DNA of 64,000 bases from Batkoa obscura (Eukaryota > Entomophthoromycota > Entomophthoromycetes > Entomophthorales > Batkoaceae), in assembly GCA_030770535.1 (NCBI GenBank), contig JASVEC010000012.1:992001-1056000 (forward strand), read 5' to 3'. The notes under the pieces are model-generated. The model was not told where the DNA came from and made no database searches. It saw nothing but the letters and a program-made list of their open reading frames with translations. Both the position numbers and the translations under genes were made by a program. This document shows, piece after piece, positions 52,581 to 64,000 of this stretch; the stretch's first letter is position 1, and every line of letters begins with the position of its first letter.

Positions 52581-52706
52581 CCTTAACTAATTAATTTTTT
52601 GACTGTATATAGTGAAGTAATTGAAATGAATCCAGGGAATATTTTTTTTTTATCTTATTCAAGTATTCGTGATCTATTGGAAAAAGAATTAGTTGAATTG
52701 ATATAA
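51587..52706 (+). CDS. SLD5: GINS complex subunit SLD5
   Basis: SLD5 (GINS4) is one of four subunits of GINS, part of the CMG replicative helicase. Six exons (51587-51859, 51952-52086, 52166-52260, 52315-52397, 52451-52526, 52613-52706) join to 251 residues. I start at the ATG at 51587. Family blocks: LQKLLINERNCPELLKFN (the NER-x-PELL motif), LLLQSDIDKIQYCLRNYFRTRIDKIERY (core: IQYCLRNYFRTRIDKIE), EPVFIKCL, and the C-terminal beta domain ending SSIRDLLEKELVELI, very close to the family's IRxLVxxGxVELI end. It is intact and convergent with GAL7 across 131 bp. Confidence 0.92.
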
Positions 52707-52796
52707 AATAGATTAAAGTAATAATAATAATTATAGTAACAACAATTACAAATAGTCGAACATAAGGTTGATAATACATAATAAAAAATAATTTAT

Positions 52797-52827
<31 letters not shown>

Positions 52828-52837
52828 TAAAAATATA

Positions 52838-53990
<1,153 letters not shown>

Positions 53991-54580
53991 TGTTATATTA
54001 TTATTGATAGATCGATGAATTGATAATAATAAGTTCTTCTTTACTGATAAAGACTATTTTGGTCTTTTGTGAATTTTTGTGTTATTAAATGATAGATATC
54101 TTATTGGTTCGAGTTGTTGAATTATTTCCTTTTTTTAAATGCTCGATGAATACATCAATTCCTTTTGTGACTTATTGTGAGAAATTGGTTCCAAGTTTAA
54201 ACATTAAATAGAAACACAAAATAAATAAAAGGATATATTATGAAGATGAAGATATAGAAATTAAATGTTAGTGTCAGATCAAGATAAAGTATAGACTTCG
54301 TAGTATTTAAATTAAGTCTTAATCTATTTTAGACACAATTACTGTCTGGAGTATAATTTGATGTCAAAAGGAATCTACACTGCTCCTCGTTTCTGTAAAC
54401 CTTAATTCCAATTTTAAATATAATAAAGAATACAAACTTATAAAAAAGAATTCATTTAAATTATATCAATTATAACCCAGAATTAATCTATAATTATTAA
54501 CAAAATACGGATCCTTATTGTTTCTATGGAGTTTCAATTAAAACACCATTGCCAAAAAAAAATAATCTTAAATTCAATTT
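53991..54580. other. Intergenic upstream of GAL7
   Basis: About 590 bp AT-rich, promoter side of GAL7. No supported feature. Confidence 0.5.
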
Positions 54581-54614
54581 AGCCTTCTGAGGGATTCGAA
54601 CCCACATCTTAGGA
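54581..54614 (-). pseudogene. tRNA 3'-half fragment
   Basis: On the minus strand the sequence reads variable-region, T arm (GTGGG-TTCGAAT-CCCTC, one mismatch) and an acceptor 3' strand. It looks like the 3' half of a class II (Leu/Ser-like) tRNA. The 5' half is missing: a short mobile element starts 5 bp away, and no 5' half is found beyond it. It is a relic, not a functional tRNA. Confidence 0.6.
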
Positions 54615-54619
54615 AATAT

Positions 54620-54719
54620 GGGGATGTATTTTTTTGTTTAAAAGTTTTACTAACAATCTTTCCACTCAAATAGCGTTTAAAAAATAGAAAAAATGATGAA
54701 GCCAAAAAAACATCCCTAT
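54620..54719 (+). mobile_element. 99-bp MITE family, copy 9 (forward)
   Basis: Family copy with ends GGGGATG ... CATCCCT. The left flank is ATAT and the right flank ATAA, one mismatch. It abuts the tRNA fragment. Confidence 0.85.
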
Positions 54720-55290
54720 ATAATATCAAATTAACAAACCAGATATATTAATTTCAGAAATCAATTGACACCTATTTGACTATTAAATTTTAAACAAGAA
54801 GGCCCCATGTGATAACATTATACTAAGGAGGCAACTTACTAGAAATAACAATTTGGAAAATTACTTTAATAAAAATATTCCAAGCTTTCAATAACTATAA
54901 CAGTTGGAATATTGATAAAGTTAAAGCTAAGGTTTTAGCATTGAATAGATTATATATTTTAAATTTAAATATTCTGTTATATAATAAAAATATATTACAG
55001 TTAAGAAAGTTATATCTTATATATAAATTAAAGTTTTGTAACAAGACAAATAACTTATATGATACCAGCTCATCACCATTTAAAATTAAAACCTGTTTTT
55101 TAACTAACTATTAAACTGAAAAAAACAATATCATAATTCTTTATTACATCACCATCTCAAAAGACTTTGAATTTCGGTCAAACTTTTAAAAACATGGAAC
55201 TAATTGCATATCTCAAGATTATTAGCCATAATAACTATTTTTTATACTATTTCTTTAACTTTGTTGCTTTAATTTTTAATTTACTATATC
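54720..55290. other. Gene-free AT-rich spacer
   Basis: About 570 bp between the element and the first thioesterase gene. No feature seen. Confidence 0.5.
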
Positions 55291-55903
55291 ATGACAAACA
55301 GCAAAACATCAACCCAAGTACAAAAAGTGAATAAAAAAGTTCCCATAATAGTAGATTATACAAATCTTGTATTACCCAAGGTAATCCACTCATTATACTA
55401 ATTCAATATTAACATGAATAAAGCATATCGATGTCATAAGAGCTTCTGAGGGAAGAGTCATTCAAGAATTTATAGTGGAAGAAAAGCATTTGGTAACTAT
55501 TTCAACCATCCTCTATCAATTATTTTGTAACTTTTTATTATTAAAGGATCTAAACCAAAATCTCCATGATGCATTTACAGCTTATTTAGTAGATGTCTGT
55601 GGTGCATATACAGTATCTACCTTAAACTTAAAAAAATCATTTGTTTCGGTAGATATTAATATAAGTTATTTAGCTAATGCTAAAATCAATGATAGAGTTA
55701 GATCAGTAAATTGAATATTAGCGTTTAGAAACAAAGTTACTAATTATTAATAGGATGCCAAAGTAGATGAAATTAGTCAAAGTTTAGCATTTGTATCGGT
55801 GGAAGTGTCGAGATTAAATGAGAATGAAGAGAAAGTGATAATCGCTTTGGGTAGACATACTTTGTTTTTAAAAAATAATGAGGGGAATAAAAATAAACTT
55901 TGA
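55291..55903 (+). CDS. Hotdog-fold thioesterase (ACOT13-like), tandem copy 1
   Basis: Four exons of 90, 69, 159 and 150 nt (55291-55380, 55424-55492, 55547-55705, 55754-55903) give 155 residues, the size of ACOT13/PaaI-type acyl-CoA thioesterases. The hotdog core reads RVIQEFIVEEKHL, then HDAFTAYLVDVCGAY, VSVDINISYL and a last strand block ending ALGRHTLFLKN. In ACOT13 enzymes the helix begins with N..LHGG. Here the Asn and His are kept but the two Gly are Asp-Ala (NQNLHDAF), so activity may be changed or lost. It shares its exact exon lengths with copy 3, which shows a tandem-duplication origin. Confidence 0.85.
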
Positions 55904-56361
55904 TAAAAATGTGGATGTTATAAATGTTGTCATGCTCTACTTAACAAATGAGGTTTTACATTAGACTTTATGTTCAGAAACAGTAAATTAAGGATTATTA
56001 TGACAAATATATAGTATTATCGTTAAAATAAATATACGTTAAATGAAGCTTTAATATGATAATGTTAAAACAGAATTTAAAGCAATAGAGGATTAAACTA
56101 TTATTGTTAAAAAGTACGAATCATTTCTACGAAAATTATTGAATGATTCATAAATAAATATTGAAAAGTATTTTAATGTTTGATTAGATTTTTGAAAATT
56201 TATGCTGCATAAAATAATTAAAAAAATGACGTAGAAAAATATTTTTTTACTCAATTTAAGAATTGAATTTTATAAACATTAGTTAGCCTTCAACTTCATA
56301 AATCAAATTTCAATTTAATGCCCAAATATCAACCAGTCCATTAATAAACGAAATCCAAAAT

Positions 56362-56927
56362 ATGGCGAAAAAAAATTCGATATTGATGTGATTATACAGG
56401 TGCTATATTACCAAGGTTAGACAATATAATAAGTTTATACATACTAATACCGTTAAAGTATTTTCAAACTATAGAGCAGAACGAGGAAAATTAGTCCAAG
56501 AGTTTATAGTTGAAAAACATTTGGTACAGTTATTAATTTTATTTATTAACTTTTTTTAACCTTTTTAAAAAAGAATCCAATCTATAGTCTTCATGGTGGA
56601 TTTTTAGCTTATCTTGTGGATGTCTGTGGAGCTTATATAATTTCTACAATACCTATAAAGAACTTTAGAGTTTCCGTGGATATCAATATAAGTTACTTAT
56701 CTAGTGCTGAAGTGGGCGAAAAAGTCAAAGTGGTAAACCATAAAAAATTAATAGGAACTATTAATAATACATAAAAGGAATTAAGAGCTGATAAAATTGG
56801 ACGCAATTTAGCCTTTACATCAATAAAGATATCCAGATTTGATGAAAATGGAAAAAAGATAGTGATTGCTATAGGAACAGATACAATGCATTTGCAAGAT
56901 AAAGCTGATAATAAAAGTAAATTGTAG
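56362..56927 (+). pseudogene. Hotdog-fold thioesterase, tandem copy 2, damaged 5' end
   Basis: Exons 3 and 4 (56574-56732, 159 nt; 56778-56927, 150 nt) are open and keep the family's HGG motif (SLHGGFLAYLVDVCGAY) and the C-terminal block. The 5' part is damaged: from ATG 56362 a stop arises at codon 10, and the exon 2 equivalent (56459-56523) is 65 nt instead of 69, shifting the phase. Unless an unrecognised first exon rescues it, this copy cannot make the full protein. It is the only one of the three copies with the canonical active-site glycines. Confidence 0.6.
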
Positions 56928-57357
56928 TAAGCATGAATATTTATCGATATTATATATTTTGTAAAACATCTGAGGGTTTGAATACAGCTTTTTATTGCAT
57001 AGTATTAAATTAAGAAATATTACATTTATATTTAGTGTAATTTTTCTAATAATATTAATATATAAAACACTCTTTAAAGAAGAACATTATATTCATAACT
57101 TAAAGTCATAGTTAAAATTAAACTAAAGATGACTGAAAACATAAAATAACAATTATATCCAAATTTTTAAAAGATCATTGAGATAGCAGGTAATATATTT
57201 TTTGTTCCAGCATTTAACTAGTGATTGTTTAAAATTCATGCTACAAAAAAATAATGATGTGAAAAATAATGCTCGCTTTTTTTATTTCACTCAGGCTTTG
57301 ATTTCAATAAATAGTTTAATTCCTCAATCTCAAAAATTTATTTTTATTTATAATATA

Positions 57358-57965
57358 ATGTCAGAAAATCAAATAATAAATGGAATACAAAATGCAATTG
57401 AACAGATTCGAGAAGGGTCTGGTTATACAAGTATTGTTTTACCTGAGGTTAGAAACACTGATAAACTCGTTTCAATTTAATATTATTAAAGTATTTTCAA
57501 ACTATAGAAGGAGAGATAGGAAGGTTAGTTCAAGAGTTTATTGTTGAAGAAAAGCATTTGGTAAAGGCAAGTTTTAATCCATCAATTACATTTTTATATT
57601 TTTTTCAAAGAATCCTGGTCGTAGTCTTCAAGGAGGGTTTATAGCTTACTTAGTGGATGCTTGTGGTGCTTATGTAGTTTCAACTATTCCAGAAATTAAT
57701 TATGGGGTTTCAGTGGATATTAATATAAGTTATTTAGCTAGTGCTAAAGTAGGTGATAAAGTTAGAGTAGTAAGTAAAATAAAAGTTTTATGAGGATTAT
57801 TAATGAAAGTTAAAGGAATCAAGAGTAGATAAAATTGGACGTAACGTAGCTTTTACATCGATAGAAATATCTAGAGTAGATGAAAATGGTAAAAAGGTGG
57901 TGATTGCTTTGGGTAGACATACACTGTTTATGAAAAATAATGGGACAAATAAAAGCAAAGTTTAA
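57358..57965 (+). CDS. Hotdog-fold thioesterase (ACOT13-like), tandem copy 3
   Basis: Four exons (57358-57447, 57492-57560, 57611-57769, 57816-57965) of 90, 69, 159 and 150 nt give 155 residues, identical in plan to copy 1. The sequence reads GEIGRLVQEFIVEEKHL, SLQGGFIAYLVDACGAY and VSVDINISYLASAKVGDKV, and ends ALGRHTLFMKNN. The active-site His of the LHGG motif is Gln here. The first donor is a non-typical GTTAGA but gives the exact family phase. It probably acts on acyl-CoA, but with a changed or weakened mechanism. Confidence 0.83.
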
Positions 57966-59131
57966 TTAATATGTAGCGTTTTGAAGGTAACTATACCAAA
58001 CGAAGTGTCGAGAATCTATATTAAGTTACATGTTTGTTAATAATAAACCGCCTGCTGCTATGATTCAATTCATTGTTTTTCAATACAAATACATAAAAAA
58101 TTGATTTTAGTAGAGTAAAGCTAAAGCTTTGATTTAAACTTATAATAGGAACCATCCTAACGATGACTAAAAAATATTAAGCATTTATACAAAAACTTTG
58201 AAAAAAAACTTTTGAATTAAATAAACACTTTTATTTCTGATTTTACATAATTAACTTTCATTATTATAATTATGTTAATATAACAATAAGCTGTAAGACT
58301 TTTTTGTTAAATTGATATTTAAGGTATTTTCCTGTTTCGATATTTCTAATTTTTTAATCTTAAATTGAACAAAATACAAGTCAAAAAACAAAATCATACT
58401 CACTAAGTTTTGATATGACAGTTTGGAAATCTGCCTTATATGGTAAATAGTTTGTAAATAAAAAATAAAGTGCGGGGAAACCTACCTAGTAAGTAATCAT
58501 ATTACTTGATTCCAATTAATATTATTTAAGTGGTCTACTAGGTATTGTTATATATTGAATGTGAGTTTTACCAATCGGTGCATGGCTTTTATCCAAAAGT
58601 AAACTTTTTTATTAAATATATCAATAAAACGGCATACTACTAATTTGAAATGAAAACATAATATAATAAATTTTAGTTATCTACTTATATGAAATAAAGA
58701 TTAGAAATAAAAAGAGTGATTTTGAATATTGAAATTGCTGTAATACCAAGACAATTACTATTGTACGTGTTTTTTCGTAATGTATTTTAATTATTACATT
58801 TGTCAACTAAACGCCTGTAACATACGCTTATATTCAAATAGTTGATATTGTAATAATATGCTTTAATATGCTAATATTGTAAATTGTATTCAATAACAAT
58901 AAAGATAATCAAAGATCAGTAAATTTAGTTAACATAAAGTAAATACTGATAAATTAATAAAAAGGAATATAACTATTTACTAACAACGGACCGAAATTTT
59001 CCAAAAAAGATATTGGATCAATTTTTTGCCTGACCGAAAATCCAAGGAAAATAATCATTCACCATCTAATATTACAATAAAAAGTATAAAAAGCAATGAA
59101 AAGAGATTTAAAAAAGCTTTTGTAATAAAAA
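57966..59131. other. Gene-free spacer with small hairpin
   Basis: About 1.17 kb. It contains an 8-bp inverted repeat ACCTAGTA (58484-58491) / TACTAGGT (58536-58543) enclosing a second palindrome AAGTAAT-CAT-ATTACTT. Near the ELO start are two copies of GACCGAAA (58989 and 59032). No gene seen. Confidence 0.55.
58987..59047 (+). promoter_or_regulatory. Direct GACCGAAA repeats upstream of ELO
   Basis: GGACCGAAATTTTCC and TGACCGAAAATCC lie 43 bp apart and about 90-140 bp upstream of the elongase ATG. They stand out by their GC content. They may be binding sites for a regulator, but this is inference. Confidence 0.3.
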
Positions 59132-60240
59132 ATGAGTTTATTAAATACATTGGATACTATTACTTCAAGCAATAATGTTGTATCAGCATACAACGATGCC
59201 CCAGTAGACTATTTAATTAAAGTAGTAGATTTAGCTTTAACTGCTAACAAAGCAGTCTTCAATGTTATAGAAGCCAAAGTTAACGTATGGATGCCAACAT
59301 TGATGATAAACTTAAGAGAACAGGTCTCTAATTTAATCTCACCAATAAGTAAATACTTGCCATTGTTAGATCCTATCGAAGTGTTTTCTATCTTGTTTTT
59401 ATATATCTTTGTTGTGTTTTTTTGGCTCAAAGTAGCTTCTAGCTTCCTCCCACGTTTCGAAGTAAGATTATTTTCCCTTTTCCATAATTTCTGTATGGTC
59501 GTTTTATCCGCCTATATGTGCTCTTCCATCCTATTACAAGCTTATGCAGATAAGTATATTCTATTCACTAACCCCGTCGATCACTCTCCAAATGGTATTC
59601 CAGTAAGTTGTTATTTTATTGTTATTTATGTTGATACTATAGAATAATTGCTATTACATAATGTCTATTACTACTATAATTACTATTATATCAATTTATA
59701 CTTACGTTTTATTTTAATTAGATGGCTAAAATAATATGGTTATTTTATATTTCCAAAATCCCAGAGTTCGTTGACACTATGATCATGTTGGTTAAACAAA
59801 ACTACCGCCAAATCTCCTTTTTACATGTCTACCATCATAGTTCGATCTTTGCTATTTGGTGGATTGTTACCTTGATGGCACCAAATGGTGATGCTTATTT
59901 CTCAGCTGCATTGAACTCATTTATTCATGTTGTTATGTACGGATATTATTTACTCTCTGCACTTGGATTCAAATCCGTCTCCTTTGTTAAGAAATATATT
60001 ACTATGGGACAAATGACTCAATTTGCACTCAACTTTGTTCAAGCTAGTTATAATATTGTAGACAGAAATTACTTACGTCCACAAGTCCATGAGCAAGGAT
60101 TAGCCTATCCTTATGCTCTTTCCGTTTTACTTTGGTTCTATATGATCTCTATGTTGGTGTTATTCGCTAACTTTTATATTCAAGATCGTATCCGTCAATC
60201 AAAGTTAAAGTCTCAACAAAAGGGAAAGAAAATGAATTAG
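59132..60240 (+). CDS. ELO-type very-long-chain fatty acid elongase
   Basis: The 3-ketoacyl-CoA synthase of the ER elongation cycle, condensing malonyl-CoA with acyl-CoA. Two exons (59132-59602 and 59722-60240) give 329 residues. Several membrane spans are visible (IEVFSILFLYIFVVFFWL and others). Diagnostic motifs are KIPEFVDT (residues 169-176), the histidine box HVYHH (192-196), NSFIHVVMYGYY and a TMGQMTQF segment. The Lys-rich end (KGKK) fits an ER-retention signal. The N-terminal ~80 residues before the first span are unusually long. Substrate chain length cannot be told. Confidence 0.95.
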
Positions 60241-60830
60241 TATATAAAATGTTATTGTTATAAATAAAATAAAAAATTTAATTGAAAGTTATGTTCTATT
60301 TTTCTCCAATGTTATACTTTTTTATATACTACTTTTAATAATTAGCAAATAAAGAAATCATTAGCTTAAAAAAGGGCGTGTTTAGATAGTATGTGGGATA
60401 CTTTTCGAAGAATAGTAGGCCCCAAAGTAATTCAGTAAAAGCGCTGTAAAATAAAACAATTGCTATTGTAATTGACTGTATTTTTCGAGTTTGGCTATTT
60501 TATTTAGTTTAAAACATAATTCGAAAACAAAAAATTTCTACATTAATTAATCTTATGTATTATTTTTATTTAATTAAACGCTATTCTAGAAAACTATACA
60601 ACTTTAAATAGAAAGTTGAAGTTTTGGGATTTTAATCCAATTTTGGAAATAAATCAAAGCAACCAACTCTATCATTTTATTTGGAGCATACTATTCTTCA
60701 GAAAGTATTTCACATACTACTTAGAAGTTCTTTTAAAAAAATTACTAATGAAAAAAACTTAGCCACACTACACTTTAATGAAAATTTAAAAAAGCAAAAA
60801 TTATCTTTTTACTTAAAAACAATCGATTTA
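60241..60830. other. Intergenic or 5' region of G-patch gene
   Basis: About 590 bp. An upstream exon of the next gene may lie here: the frame at 60681-60830 is open but has no ATG of its own, and an in-frame ATG at 60555 is separated from it by stops. Confidence 0.4.
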
Positions 60831-61524
60831 ATGATAGAAAATAATAAAAATTCAAAACTAAAAATAAGTCAAAATAAAGATAAATTATATGATAAAGAGG
60901 AATTTGAAACGATAGAAATAAAAAGAACCCAACAAAAGAAGGATACACAAGCGTTGAACATTAGTATTAATAAGCATAGTTTGTATGACGAAGAGGAAAT
61001 CAAAGCCTTAGAAACTAAGAAGCAAAAAGAGTTTGACAAAGTAGAAAAAATAACATGCAAAGTATGTAATATACTAGTTGAAAAGGACTATTATGCAAAA
61101 CATATAGTAGGTATTGCCCATAATTTGGAAATGGAATCCATCAAGGCTCCAAAGAATTTATTTATTAAAGCGGTAAGTTTCATCATTGTTTTTTTAAAAT
61201 CGTTTATTTACTTGCTTTAGAATAATATAGGCTATAAACTATTAAAAAAGAATGGTTGGAAGTATGATAAAGGACTAGGTGTAAACGAACAAGGGATAAG
61301 AGAGCCTATTAAACCAAAGATTAAAAAGGATAGACTAGGAATTGGAGCTGGTAAAAGTAAAAATGAAGTGTTAAAACCAAAGGTAAACTACAGTTATTTG
61401 TAAACAATATAAGATTATAATCATTAACGAATAGATTAACCGATTAACTCAAAGAGAAGTAGTTAAAGCTGAGGAAATGGAAAGAATGAAAAGAATTAGA
61501 ATATTAAATTATCTAAATAATTAA
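60831..61524 (+). CDS. G-patch protein with C2H2-like finger (GPANK1-like)
   Basis: Exons 60831-61172, 61221-61382 and 61435-61524 join in phase to about 197 residues from the first in-frame ATG. The true start may be further upstream, because the frame stays open to 60681 without an ATG. An N-terminal Lys/Glu-rich part holds two related segments (KLYDKEEFETIE and SLYDEEEIKALE). A U1-type zinc finger follows (CKVCNILVEKDYYAKHIVGIAH), with key residues C-x2-C and H-x5-H. The G-patch is GYKLLKKNGWKYDKGLG with LGIGAG at its end. The finger-plus-G-patch order matches the C-terminal half of GPANK1-like proteins. G-patches often activate DEAH helicases, so a role in RNA processing is inferred. It converges on SFM1 with a 44-bp gap. 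Confidence 0.72.
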
Positions 61525-61568
61525 AAAGAATCAAAGCTAGTTGATACTAAGTCTATTTAGATTTATTT

Positions 61569-62478
61569 TTAAAATTCCAAAGTTTGCTTTTTAAGTAAAG
61601 CTTTCATCCCAGGCGCAATTCTAGGTTCTCCTTGAGCATCTTTAACATAGCGGAAAGGCATAATTGTGGATTCACTATAAATAGGTCAACATGCTAATAA
61701 AATGGGTAATTATAGTAGTTATTTTACTTTTTGTTAAATTTAATCTCTGGATTATCTGCAAATTGAATATCATTAAATTTGATCTTATCTTCTAATATCA
61801 GTTTTGTGGTTAAAACAGCATGGTCCGTAGTCATCTGTTCTTTCCCAAGGTTACGAGCTAGTAATAAATATTATTGAATTAGTCTTAATAAAATTAATAG
61901 TCTAAATTACATTTGAAGCCTAATTTTCTTAATTCTATAGTACGATCCCTATATAAAGTTAATTCAAAAATACAATTAGCTGATAATTGTTTTTTACTTA
62001 CTTTACAATGCAATCTATTGCCTCAGTATCTTCATCACCTAATCAATTATTAGAATCTTTTGATATTGTTTTGACTTGATTTCTTTACCTAAAATGCCAC
62101 CAAACAAAACATAGTCAAACTCACTTACATCTTCTGGTGATAACACTTTATCGGATTCTTGATCCAACAAACAGATCTAAGAGGCCAAAGTTAATTCTAT
62201 AAATATACTAAATCATCCCAAAAATACCCTATCAAATGGTAAACCGAGATCTAAAATATCTTTTTGGGAACATAACTCCTTCGATACATTCTTAGGCATG
62301 TCTTTGATATGTTCTTGTGGTACCTTTGTAAAGAGTAAGTTGTCTTTACCTACAACTTGACTCATGTGTGAATATTCTAGTTGGCACCTTGGGTTTTCGT
62401 TAGTTGATTTTCATAGGAGATTAATATTGTTTACCATTCGTAGACCTCTTCTTCCATGTGCTCAACAATATACTTCAT
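61569..62478 (-). CDS. SFM1: SFM1-type SPOUT protein-arginine methyltransferase
   Basis: Yeast Sfm1 methylates an arginine of ribosomal protein uS3 (Rps3). Seven exons (62478-62435, 62387-62228, 62176-62089, 62038-62002, 61948-61911, 61857-61728, 61674-61569) join to 200 residues. The sequence follows the family end to end: MKYIVEHMEEEVYEW, LEYSHM, a LLDQESDKVLSPEDVSEFDYVLFGGILGD stretch (key part FD-Y-V-L-FGGILGD), DRTIELRKLGF, QMTTDHAV, LILEDKIKF, and STIMPFRYV. The knot region around FGGILGD and QMTTD binds S-adenosylmethionine in SPOUT enzymes. It is intact and somewhat shorter than yeast Sfm1. Confidence 0.93.
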
Positions 62479-62758
62479 TTTGACTTTGATTGGAAAAAAA
62501 ATTAAAGAAAAAAAGAAAAAATCAATAAAATCAATAAAAATGAAAAATATAAAATAAAAGAATATAAAGAATTGTATACTTTGCCACTTTAGTAAGCAAA
62601 ATCCCATATTTTTTAACTTACTATTATTATTATTTTAACAATATAAATAAAACAAAATCATCAAAATTTAAAATTTGATTTAAAATCAACAATTAAATAA
62701 TTCATCTATTATATTTTATTTTATCCTTAAACAAGTAACCCTCACTATCATCAATCCT

Positions 62759-63145
62759 TTAAATAACCTTAGGAGCTAATGAAAGTACTTTAAGCCATTG
62801 TTTTTGACGCAACTCGTTAGCGACTAAACCTAATACACGGGTACCAAGGGGCTGTTGAGAAGCGTTAAGTAAGACACAAGCGTTATCATCAAAACGGATA
62901 TATCTACCATCAGCTCTACGGATTTCTTTCTTACATCTAACGATTACTGCTCTTTTAACATCTCCTTTTTTAACTTTAGTAATAGTATTTCCTCTTTCTG
63001 TATTGATTGGTTTAGCTTTCTTAACAGCTACTACAATCTCATCACCGACGCTAGCTACTTTTCCATTGCGTAATACTTTGATGCATTCGACAAAGATAGC
63101 CCCTGAATTGTCTATAACGTTAAGGATACTTTTTAGTTGGATCAT
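62759..63145 (-). CDS. MRPL38: Mitochondrial ribosomal protein uL14m
   Basis: A 128-residue intronless protein of bacterial-type uL14, which sits at the subunit interface of the large ribosomal subunit. [27 protein letters not shown], and the signature [22 protein letters not shown] (core [13 protein letters not shown]) are all conserved. The bacterial-like form in a nuclear gene points to the mitochondrial ribosome. No clear presequence is needed for this family, whose N-terminus is conserved. Confidence 0.93.
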   Translation of the reverse strand: MIQLKSILNVIDNSGAIFVECIKVLRNGKVASVGDEIVVAVKKAKPINTERGNTITKVKKGDVKRAVIVRCKKEIRRADGRYIRFDDNACVLLNASQQPLGTRVLGLVANELRQKQWLKVLSLAPKVI

Positions 63146-63315
63146 TTTTTTATTTTTTGTTTTAAAAGTTAAAAACTAGTTAAAAGGTTTGAAAATTAAA
63201 AGCTTCGAGAGTTTTATTTTAACCAATCATTTGCAAGTTAAAATCTGATATATTTTGAAAGTATAAACAAATGTAAACAAAAGTAGTCTGTATTAAACAA
63301 TAAAAATTAATCAAT

Positions 63316-64000
63316 TTATTCTTTTGGTCCAATCATATCTTCTGGACGTACATAACGTTCAAACTCTTCTTCATTGAGTACACCTAATGAGATAGCAGCT
63401 TCTTTAAGAGTAGTACCTTCTTTATGGGCCTTTTTAGCGGTTTTAGCAGCATCTAAAAAAACGATCATTAATACCACACTAACAAGCCAGTTATAAAAAA
63501 CTTACTATCATAACCGATATGGGGATTTAAAGCAGTAACCAACATTAAAGACTTATTCATAATCTCCTTGATCTTTTCTTCATTGGCTTTAATACCAACA
63601 ACACAGTTCTTAGTGAAGGAAACTGAAGCATCAGCGATCAAACGAATGGATCTTAATACGTTAGCAGCCATTACTGGTTTGAATACATTTAATTCAAAGT
63701 GTCCAGTAGCTCCACCCACTGTTACAGCTACATGGTTACCCATGACTTGGGCACACACCATGGTCATGGCTTCACATTGAGTTGGGTTGACCTTACCAGG
63801 CATGATGGAAGATCCTGGTTCATTTTCTGGTAAACTGAGTTCACCTAAACCACATCTTGGGCCAGAACCTAAGAAACGGATATCATTGGCAACTTTCATT
63901 AATGAAGCAGCAATGGTGTTGAGAGCACCACTGGCTTCTACTAAAGCATCATGAGCGGCAAGGGCTTCAAATTTATTTGGGGCAGTTTTGAATGGTAAGT
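63316..64000 (-). CDS. FUM1: Fumarate hydratase, class II (3' part)
   Basis: Fumarase interconverts fumarate and malate in the TCA cycle. The window holds the C-terminal part: exon 64000(edge)-63506 and last exon 63452-63316, joined in phase ([19 protein letters not shown]). The class II signature [11 protein letters not shown], preceded by [13 protein letters not shown] and followed by [22 protein letters not shown] (core [10 protein letters not shown]), is intact. The gene continues left to right off the window edge, so the N-terminus and targeting signal are not visible. It lies upstream of uL14m on the same strand. Confidence 0.97.

Overview
ORGANISM. The window is very AT-rich nuclear DNA, with densely packed genes and many short introns (about 20-110 bp, GT..AG). 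Asn-rich runs encoded by AAT repeats are common. The gene content is fungal and non-yeast: a Zn2Cys6 regulator, Siw14- and Sfm1-type proteins, CDC50, ELO and SLD5, together with a complex I assembly factor (CIA30) and a SNAPC1-like subunit, both absent from Saccharomyces. I infer an early-diverging filamentous fungus (for example a zygomycete-grade or entomophthoralean lineage). I cannot name the species. LAYOUT. 1-3844 is a broken copy of the repair endonuclease gene RAD2, whose intact twin lies inverted at 40745-44514. The arms (1-3792 and 40788-44735) are almost identical and enclose about 37 kb. 4.2-17.4 kb: tRNA-Gly, a Zn2Cys6 regulator, a SET-MYND protein, CHL1 helicase, SEC24, CDC50 and CIA30. 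17.4-24.3 kb: a gene-poor, AT-extreme stretch with tRNA-Phe, short inverted-repeat elements, a decayed fragment and an orphan tandem pair (one dead, one open). 24.3-28.4 kb: a zinc-independent medium-chain reductase, an NAD kinase with an 8-nt microexon and an Atg27/M6PR-like receptor. 28.4-36.0 kb: decay products (a WrbA-like pseudogene and an unidentified relic), an old-yellow-enzyme gene with a 12-nt microexon, and more short elements. 36.1-44.5 kb: MVD1, a SNAPC1-like gene, a SIW14-like phosphatase and intact RAD2. 47.1-54.0 kb: a WDR6/TRM734-like gene, SLD5 and GAL7. 55.3-58.0 kb: three tandem hotdog thioesterase genes. 59.1-64.0 kb: ELO elongase, a G-patch protein, SFM1, mitochondrial uL14 and the 3' part of fumarase. 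HOW THEY FIT. Most genes are unlinked housekeeping functions: DNA repair and replication (RAD2, CHL1, SLD5), secretory and membrane traffic (SEC24, CDC50, the MRH receptor), mitochondria (CIA30, uL14, fumarase, NAD kinase), lipids and sterols (MVD1, ELO, thioesterases), and RNA or ribosome modification (the WDR6-like gene, SFM1). Neighbours often share a divergent promoter or nearly abutting 3' ends, but I see no functional cluster. MOST UNUSUAL. The RAD2 arms are nearly identical up to a sharp edge inside the last exon. Beyond it the two tails are still homologous but differ at most synonymous positions, which is the mark of recent gene conversion between old paralogues. A family of about 99-bp non-autonomous elements (11 copies, mostly flanked by 4-bp AT-rich duplications) is also present, including one copy inserted into another.
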